Assembly (NCBI RefSeq): GCF_006438915.1
Contig: NZ_RCZE01000017.1
Span: 1-64,000 of the forward strand
Length of the DNA stretch: 64,000 nt
Direction of reading: 5' to 3'
Source: Pseudomonas arsenicoxydans
GTDB lineage: Bacteria > Pseudomonadota > Gammaproteobacteria > Pseudomonadales > Pseudomonadaceae
In this document: positions 58,821 through 64,000 of the stretch, in pieces
How positions within the stretch are numbered: position 1 is the first letter of the stretch
Layout of the letters: each line of letters opens with the position of its first letter
The notes under the pieces: generated by a model
The model's input: only the letters and a program-made list of their open reading frames with translations
Told to the model about the DNA's origin: nothing
Database searches by the model: none
Position numbers and translations under genes: made by a program

Positions 58821-58838
58821 CTCGATGTTTTCCTGAAT

Positions 58839-59834
58839 TTACCGATGGTGAGTGTCGCCAGCCGGTCGCTGAAAATGGCGGACCTGGATCTGGAAACCAT
58901 TGCGTAAGCCTACATAGAGGCTTTCCCCGGGAACGAGTCCCGCAGCGGTGGCCCAACGGGCCAAATCGTCCTGTTCAAACCCCAACCAGAGATCACCGCA
59001 GGCCTCCCTGGCCCAACTCTGGTTGTGGCTACATAACTCTGTCACGAGCAGGCTACCGCCCGGTTGCAGCAAGTCGGCCATGTGCTTGAGTGCTTCGGCC
59101 GGCGCAGCAAAATGGTGCAATACCATGTTCAGTACAACGCAATCGGCCTGAAGGCTTACACCGTTCAATGCATCGGCCAATTGCAGGCTGACGTTAGCCA
59201 GCTTTTCACGTTCGCAGACCTGGCGTGCCAGTTCGAGCATCGCCGGGCTGTTGTCCAGCGCGGTGACTTCCGTGAAGCGGCGCGCCAGTTCCGGCAGAAA
59301 CTCGCCGTCACCGGGGCCGACTTCAATAGCCGTGGCGCCTTTGCCGAAACTCAACTTGTCGAGCAAGGCCACCACGCTTTCGCGGTACTGCGGCAGGCCG
59401 GCGATCAGGTCTTGCTGGGCGCGAAATTTCTCCGCAACCCGTGAGAAAAAGTCCTGGCTGGCCGCCGCTCGCTGCCCGTGCACCTGACCGATCCGCGACT
59501 GCACATCGGCAGGCAGGGTCAGGTTGTCCACTTCTTCCAGCAGGGCGGCGTGCAGCTTGCCGCCCAGCAGGTCGGTGTGAGGCAGGGCGCGACGGTAGAA
59601 AATCGCGTTGCCTTCACGGCGGGTCGCCACCAGGGCGGCCTGGGCCAATACCTTGAGGTGATGACTCATGCCGGATTGGCCGATGCCGAAGATCTGCGCC
59701 AGTTCCAGTACGCCGAACGAATCGTTGGCCAGGGCGCGCAATACATTCAGACGCAGAGGGTCGCCGCCGGCCTTGCAGAGGGCCGCCAGCTCGTCGCAAT
59801 CGTCATGTTGAATGGAAGGCACGCGTAAATTCAT
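58839..59834 (-). CDS. ArsR-type regulator fused to a SAM-dependent methyltransferase domain (SahR-like)
   Basis: A 331-residue protein. Residues 13-82 form an ArsR winged helix (RLNVLRALANDSFGVLELAQIFGIGQSGMSHHLKVLAQAALV). The methyltransferase domain has the SAM loop EVGPGDGEFL at 171-180 and a later CVVLNMVLHHF block. The metal-binding Cys pairs of classical ArsR are absent; only Cys13 and Cys20 lie in the N-terminal domain. This matches the long form of SahR, which senses SAH (or SAM) and represses methyl-cycle genes. It heads the metK operon and has a strong palindrome upstream. Ligand is inferred. Confidence 0.85.
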   Translation of the reverse strand: MNLRVPSIQHDDCDELAALCKAGGDPLRLNVLRALANDSFGVLELAQIFGIGQSGMSHHLKVLAQAALVATRREGNAIFYRRALPHTDLLGGKLHAALLEEVDNLTLPADVQSRIGQVHGQRAAASQDFFSRVAEKFRAQQDLIAGLPQYRESVVALLDKLSFGKGATAIEVGPGDGEFLPELARRFTEVTALDNSPAMLELARQVCEREKLANVSLQLADALNGVSLQADCVVLNMVLHHFAAPAEALKHMADLLQPGGSLLVTELCSHNQSWAREACGDLWLGFEQDDLARWATAAGLVPGESLYVGLRNGFQIQVRHFQRPAGDTHHR

Positions 59835-59872
59835 AAGGCCAGCAGTCTAGTGACGGGTCGAAATCACTGCAA

Positions 59873-59902
59873 GAGCAATATCAAAAAGTTTTGATATTGC
59901 TC
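59873..59902. promoter_or_regulatory. Perfect palindrome between the ArsR-methyltransferase-metK operon and tkt
   Basis: GAGCAATATCAAAA (59873-59886) and TTTTGATATTGCTC (59889-59902) are perfect 14-bp arms around a 2-base centre. It lies 39-68 bp upstream of the regulator start. Its AT-rich inverted form fits an ArsR-type operator, so autoregulation with co-regulation of metK is likely. Confidence 0.75.
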
Positions 59903-60107
59903 GATAGATGGCACTTCTTGACGTTAGGTTCAGTCAACAATCGGACAGCGGAAAGGTTTCACCCGTCGAAACCGCCGTTATCACATGGAAAAACGCCTCC
60001 AGATGACTATCTGTCATTGCCCCGAGGCGGCCCGGTGAGGGAAAATGCTCGCCTTTTTTCCGATTCGTTTTATTCACTCTCGATTCAATATCCGCAGGAG
60101 AACAGCG

Positions 60108-62105
60108 ATGCCCAGCCGTCGTGAGCGTGCCAACGCCATTCGTGCCCTCAGCATGGATGCCGTGCAAAAAGCCAACAGCGGCCATCCCGGTGCCCCTATG
60201 GGTATGGCGGATATCGCCGAAGTACTTTGGCGTGACTACCTGAAGCACAACCCGAGTAATCCATCGTTCGCTGACCGTGACCGCTTCGTGCTGTCCAACG
60301 GCCACGGCTCGATGTTGATCTACTCGCTGCTGCACTTGACCGGCTACGACCTGTCGATTGATGACCTGAAAAACTTCCGCCAGCTGCACAGCCGCACCCC
60401 GGGTCACCCGGAATTCGGCTACACCCCAGGCGTTGAAACCACCACCGGTCCACTGGGCCAAGGCCTGGCGAACGCCGTCGGTTTTGCCCTGGCAGAAAAA
60501 GTCCTGGCGGCGCAGTTCAACCGTCCTGGCCACAACGTTGTCGACCATCACACCTACGTGTTCCTGGGTGATGGCTGCATGATGGAAGGCATTTCCCACG
60601 AAGTCGGCTCCCTGGCCGGTACGTTGGGCCTGGGCAAGCTAATCGCTTTCTACGATGACAACGGTATCTCCATCGACGGCGAAGTCGAAGGCTGGTTCAC
60701 CGACGACACCCCGAAGCGTTTCGAAGCCTACAACTGGCAAGTGATCCGCAATGTCGACGGTCATGATCCTGAAGAGATCAAGACCGCCATCGAGACGGCG
60801 CGCAAAAGCCCGCTGCCAACCTTGATCTGCTGCAAGACCACCATCGGTTTCGGTTCGCCGAACAAGCAGGGTAAAGAAGACTGCCACGGCGCCCCGTTGG
60901 GTGATGCGGAAATCGCCTTGACCCGCAAGGCGCTGAACTGGAACCACGGTCCGTTCGAAATCCCGGCTGACATCTACGCCGAGTGGGACGCCAAGGAAGC
61001 CGGCAAAGCGGCCGAAGCCGAGTGGGATCAGCGTTTCGCTGCTTACTCCGCTGCGTTCCCTGAGCTGGCCAATGAACTGGTCCGTCGCCTGAGCGGCGAG
61101 CTGCCGGCTGACTTCGCGGAAAAAGCGTCGGCTTATATCGCTGAAGTCGCGGCCAAGGGCGAAACCATCGCCAGCCGTAAAGCCAGCCAGAACGCACTGA
61201 ATGCCTACGGCCCGCTGTTGCCTGAATTGCTGGGCGGCTCCGCTGACCTCGCCGGTTCCAACCTGACCCTGTGGAAAGGTTGCAAAGGTGTGTCGGCTGA
61301 AGACGCCAGCGGCAACTACATGTACTACGGCGTTCGCGAGTTCGGCATGAGCGCGATCATGAACGGCGTGGCGCTGCACGGCGGTCTGGTGCCTTACGGC
61401 GCGACTTTCCTGATGTTCATGGAATACGCGCGCAACGCAGTACGCATGGCTTCGCTGATGAAGAAGCGCGTGGTGTTCGTCTACACCCACGACTCCATCG
61501 GTCTGGGCGAAGACGGCCCGACTCACCAGCCAATCGAGCAACTGACCAGCCTGCGCAGCACGCCGAACCTCGACACCTGGCGCCCAGCCGACGCCGTTGA
61601 ATCGGCCGTGTGCTGGAAGCTGGCTCTGGAACGCAAGGACGGCCCTTCGGCGCTGATCTTCTCGCGTCAGAACCTGCAGCACCAGGATCGCAACGCCCTG
61701 CAAATCGCCGACATCGCCCGTGGCGGTTACGTGTTGAAGGACTGCGACGGCGAGCCTGAGCTGATCCTGATCTCCACCGGTTCCGAAGTGGGCCTGACCG
61801 TTCAGGCGTACGACAAGCTGACCGAACAGGGTCGCAAAGTGCGCGTTGTCTCGATGCCTTGCACCAGCGTGTTCGATGCTCAGGACGCCGACTACAAGCA
61901 GGCTGTTCTGCCGTTGCAGGTCAGCGCCCGTATCGCTATCGAAGCCGCTCACGCGGACTACTGGTACAAGTACGTGGGCCTGGAAGGTCGCGTGATCGGC
62001 ATGACCACCTACGGCGAGTCGGCGCCTGCGCCTGCCTTGTTCGAAGAGTTCGGCTTCACCCTGGAAAACATCCTGGGTCAGGCTGAAGAGCTGCTGGAAG
62101 ACTGA
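60108..62105 (+). CDS. tkt: Tkt, transketolase
   Basis: A 665-residue thiamine-diphosphate enzyme of the pentose-phosphate pathway. The N-terminal SGHPGAPMGMADIAEVLW and the ThDP-binding GDGCMMEGISHE...N block (GDG to YDDNGISIDG) are present. The pyrimidine domain (LGEDGPTHQPIEQL) and C-terminal domain follow. ATG 60108 follows CAGGAGAAC; a longer frame to 60045 is rejected. epd and pgk lie downstream, the typical tkt-epd-pgk-fba layout of Pseudomonas. Confidence 0.97.
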   Translation: MPSRRERANAIRALSMDAVQKANSGHPGAPMGMADIAEVLWRDYLKHNPSNPSFADRDRFVLSNGHGSMLIYSLLHLTGYDLSIDDLKNFRQLHSRTPGHPEFGYTPGVETTTGPLGQGLANAVGFALAEKVLAAQFNRPGHNVVDHHTYVFLGDGCMMEGISHEVGSLAGTLGLGKLIAFYDDNGISIDGEVEGWFTDDTPKRFEAYNWQVIRNVDGHDPEEIKTAIETARKSPLPTLICCKTTIGFGSPNKQGKEDCHGAPLGDAEIALTRKALNWNHGPFEIPADIYAEWDAKEAGKAAEAEWDQRFAAYSAAFPELANELVRRLSGELPADFAEKASAYIAEVAAKGETIASRKASQNALNAYGPLLPELLGGSADLAGSNLTLWKGCKGVSAEDASGNYMYYGVREFGMSAIMNGVALHGGLVPYGATFLMFMEYARNAVRMASLMKKRVVFVYTHDSIGLGEDGPTHQPIEQLTSLRSTPNLDTWRPADAVESAVCWKLALERKDGPSALIFSRQNLQHQDRNALQIADIARGGYVLKDCDGEPELILISTGSEVGLTVQAYDKLTEQGRKVRVVSMPCTSVFDAQDADYKQAVLPLQVSARIAIEAAHADYWYKYVGLEGRVIGMTTYGESAPAPALFEEFGFTLENILGQAEELLED

Positions 62106-62135
62106 TCCGGAAGTTGCTTTGTCTGGACTGCCGCT

Positions 62136-62214
62136 TTCGCGAGCAAGCCCGCTCCCACATCGGAATGCATTTCCCTGTGGGAGCGGCGGTGCGACGGTTC
62201 GACTTGCTCGCGAA
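62136..62214. repeat. Atypical REPIN with an interrupted right arm
   Basis: The left arm (TTCGCGAGCAAGCCCGCTCCCACA) is normal. The right arm starts GTGGGAGCG, then has an extra 17-base GCGGTGCGACGGTTCGA before resuming CTTGCTCGCGAAGG. It lies between tkt and epd. Confidence 0.8.
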
Positions 62215-62270
62215 GGCGTCGGTCCGGCCAACGCTGAAATAACGGTTTCACCACGGTAATCGAGAACCCC

Positions 62271-63332
62271 ATGCCTCAACCGCGTCCTTACAAAGTTGCA
62301 CTCAACGGCTACGGCCGGATTGGTCGTTGCGTCTTGCGTGCGTTGTTTGAGCGAGGCGAAAAGGCCGGGTTTGAAATTGTCGCGATCAACGATCTGGCGG
62401 ACATGGCCAGCATCGAATACCTGACACGCTTCGACTCCACTCACGGGCGTTTTCCCGGCGAAGTGCGGGTTGAGGGTGATTGTCTGCATATTAATGGTGA
62501 CTGCGTGAAGGTCCTGCGCAGTGCCACCCCCGAAGGCATCGATTGGGCGTCGCTGGGCGTCGATCTGGTGCTGGAGTGCTCCGGCGCTTATCACACGCGT
62601 GCCGATGGTCAGCGCTTCCTCGACGCCGGAGCGCCGCGTGTGCTGTTTTCCCAGCCGATGGCCAGCGAGGCGGATGTCGACGCCACCATCGTCTACGGCG
62701 TGAACCAGGATTGCCTGACCGGCGACGAACTGCTGGTGTCCAACGCGTCCTGCACCACCAACTGCGGCGTGCCGCTGTTGCGTTTGCTGGATCAGGCCAT
62801 CGGCCTGGAATACGTGTCGATCACTACCATTCACTCGGCGATGAACGATCAGCCAGTGATCGACGCCTATCACCACGAAGACCTGCGCCGCACCCGTTCG
62901 GCGTTCCAGTCGGTGATCCCGGTGTCCACCGGTCTGGCACGCGGCATCGAACGCCTGCTGCCGGAACTTGCCGGGCGAATTCAGGCCAAAGCCGTACGGG
63001 TGCCGACGGTTAACGTGTCTTGCCTCGACATTACGATGCAGACCGTCAGCGACACCGACGCCACCGAGGTCAACCGGATTCTGCGCGAGGCCGCCACCAG
63101 TGGCCCGCTTAAAGGCTTGCTGGCCTACACCGAGCTTCCCCACGCAAGCTGTGATTTTAATCATGACCCACATTCGGCCATTGTCGATGCCAGTCAGACT
63201 CGAGTTTCCGGCCCGCGGCTGGTGAACATCCTGGCCTGGTTCGACAACGAATGGGGGTTTGCCAACCGAATGCTGGACGTTGCAGAACACTATCTGCAAA
63301 CAGCTACTCCAACAGCTTCTCCAAAACAGTAA
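62271..63332 (+). CDS. epd: Epd, erythrose-4-phosphate dehydrogenase
   Basis: A 353-residue GapA-like NAD-dependent dehydrogenase. The Rossmann motif is LNGYGRIGRCVLRAL, and the active-site Cys is in VSNASCTTNCGVP. Epd oxidises erythrose-4-phosphate to 4-phosphoerythronate for pyridoxal-phosphate synthesis. Position between tkt and pgk supports Epd over a glycolytic GapA. The gene has no strong Shine-Dalgarno site but the ATG at 62271 is in the family position. Confidence 0.93.
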   Translation: MPQPRPYKVALNGYGRIGRCVLRALFERGEKAGFEIVAINDLADMASIEYLTRFDSTHGRFPGEVRVEGDCLHINGDCVKVLRSATPEGIDWASLGVDLVLECSGAYHTRADGQRFLDAGAPRVLFSQPMASEADVDATIVYGVNQDCLTGDELLVSNASCTTNCGVPLLRLLDQAIGLEYVSITTIHSAMNDQPVIDAYHHEDLRRTRSAFQSVIPVSTGLARGIERLLPELAGRIQAKAVRVPTVNVSCLDITMQTVSDTDATEVNRILREAATSGPLKGLLAYTELPHASCDFNHDPHSAIVDASQTRVSGPRLVNILAWFDNEWGFANRMLDVAEHYLQTATPTASPKQ

Positions 63333-63349
63333 CTCAGGAATTGCGACCC

Positions 63350-64000
63350 ATGACCGTGTTGAAGATGACCGACCTCGATCTGCAAGGTAAGCGCGTACTG
63401 ATCCGCGAAGACCTCAACGTCCCAGTCAAGGACGGTGTTGTCACCAGCGATGCGCGAATCCTGGCCTCGCTGCCGACCATCAAGCTGGCCCTGGAGAAAG
63501 GCGCGGCCGTGATGGTCTGCTCGCACCTTGGCCGCCCGACCGAAGGCGAATTCTCGGCCGAGAACAGCCTCAAGCCAGTGGCTGACTACCTGAGCAAGGC
63601 CCTGGGCCGCGAAGTGCCGCTGGTTGCTGACTACCTGGGCGGCGTCGACGTGAAAGCCGGCGACATCGTGCTGTTCGAAAACGTGCGCTTCAACAAAGGC
63701 GAGAAAAAGAACGCTGACGAACTGGCCCAGCAATACGCCGCCCTGTGCGACGTGTTCGTGATGGACGCCTTCGGCACCGCTCACCGTGCCGAGGGTTCGA
63801 CCCACGGCGTGGCCAAGTTCGCCAAAGTCGCTGCCGCTGGCCCGTTGCTGGCTGCCGAGCTGGACGCACTGGGCAAAGCCCTCGGCGCCCCGGCCCAGCC
63901 AATGGCGGCCATCGTTGCCGGTTCCAAGGTGTCGACCAAGCTCGACGTGTTGAACAGCCTGAGCCAGATCTGCAACCAGTTGATCGTTGGCGGCGGCATT
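63350..64000 (+). CDS. pgk: Pgk, phosphoglycerate kinase (N-terminal part; cut by window end)
   Basis: The frame from ATG 63350 is open to the window end (217 codons). It starts MTVLKMTDLDLQGKRVLIRE, then DLNVPVKDGVVTSDARI with the family signature, followed by MVCSHLGRPTEGEFS and the VLFENVRFNKGEKKNADELAQ block. The N-terminal, 3-phosphoglycerate-binding half is intact; the nucleotide domain lies beyond base 64000. CAGGAA precedes the ATG; epd ends 17 bp upstream. Confidence 0.95.
   Translation, partial: MTVLKMTDLDLQGKRVLIREDLNVPVKDGVVTSDARILASLPTIKLALEKGAAVMVCSHLGRPTEGEFSAENSLKPVADYLSKALGREVPLVADYLGGVDVKAGDIVLFENVRFNKGEKKNADELAQQYAALCDVFVMDAFGTAHRAEGSTHGVAKFAKVAAAGPLLAAELDALGKALGAPAQPMAAIVAGSKVSTKLDVLNSLSQICNQLIVGGGI

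Noticed and set aside
58821..58838. SAM riboswitch in front of metK
   Set aside because: Only 18 bp separate metK from the upstream gene, too short for an aptamer; control more likely acts through the ArsR-type protein.
58839..59834. Arsenic- or metal-responsive ArsR regulator
   Set aside because: No metal-binding cysteine motif in the HTH, no ars genes nearby, and a methyltransferase domain is fused.
8137..62214. CRISPR array from repeated intergenic sequences
   Set aside because: The repeats are palindromic REP/REPIN-type units scattered singly between genes, without regular spacers or cas genes.
60639..63299. An 886-codon open frame on the minus strand opposite tkt and epd
   Set aside because: It spans two well-recognised genes and the REPIN between them, so it cannot be a real single gene.
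1..64000. tRNA or rRNA genes, prophage, integrase or replication origin
   Set aside because: I looked for tRNA-like cloverleaf arms, phage genes, integrases and DnaA-box clusters and saw none that I could support.

Overview
The window is chromosomal DNA of a Pseudomonas of the P. fluorescens complex. Three things point there: the high G+C coding style; gene order that, as I recall it, follows P. aeruginosa PAO1 around PA0386-PA0433 and PA0546-PA0552; and many copies of the fluorescens-type REP palindrome (TGTGGGAGCGGGC core) singly or as inverted pairs (REPINs). It is almost all core genome. Exceptions are an IS110-type transposase remnant at the left edge, a small putative HEPN/nucleotidyltransferase toxin-antitoxin-like module at 26.7-27.8 kb, and a malonate-utilisation island at 28.0-36.3 kb.

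Layout. 0-7 kb (minus strand): yggS-proC-yggT, metX-metW-DUF4426-rdgB-hemW and a DUF3392 gene, ending at the IS110 fragment. 7-9.6 kb: pilT without a neighbouring pilU, an NlpC/P60 peptidase and a TM2-domain protein. 9.6-15.7 kb (minus): pyrR-pyrB-pyrC' with ruvX, algH, a tonB-type gene and gshB. 15.9-25.9 kb (plus): the Pil-Chp chemosensory cluster pilG-pilH-pilI-pilJ-chpA-chpC, lacking pilK and chpB. 26-27.8 kb: a DUF6124 gene divergent from the HTH-nucleotidyltransferase/HEPN-like gene pair, which has a striking double operator. 28-36.3 kb: mdcABCDEGH, madLM and a LysR regulator for malonate decarboxylation and uptake. 36.4-45 kb: trhA, rsmE, bioA, a flavin amine oxidase with a histone-H1-like tail, cytochrome b561, YceI and the RNA helicase rhlE. 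45.2-48.9 kb: a periplasmic binding protein, metF and ahcY, the last behind an S-adenosylhomocysteine (SAH) riboswitch. 48.9-57.4 kb: thioesterase, formate/nitrite-type channel, MFS and EamA transporters, MAPEG protein, mltA, cytochrome c, DUF1090 and ligB. 57.6-64 kb: metK behind an ArsR-methyltransferase fusion regulator, divergent from tkt-epd-pgk (pgk is cut by the window end).

How it fits together. The methionine/SAM cycle recurs: metX/metW make methionine precursors, metF supplies methyl-THF, metK makes SAM and ahcY recycles SAH. Two separate control devices are visible: the SAH riboswitch on ahcY, and a perfect 14-bp-arm palindrome before the ArsR-methyltransferase-metK operon. The twitching system (pilT, TonB3-like protein, pilGHIJ-chpAC) is split by the pyrimidine block. 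The malonate cluster is translationally coupled by overlapping stops and starts, and carries two A-rich AAN-repeat motifs of the Hfq/Crc type, at mdcA and before madL, suggesting catabolite repression.

The most interesting candidate system is the gene pair at 26749-27763 with its two-site GTCCC-N5-GGGAC operator.
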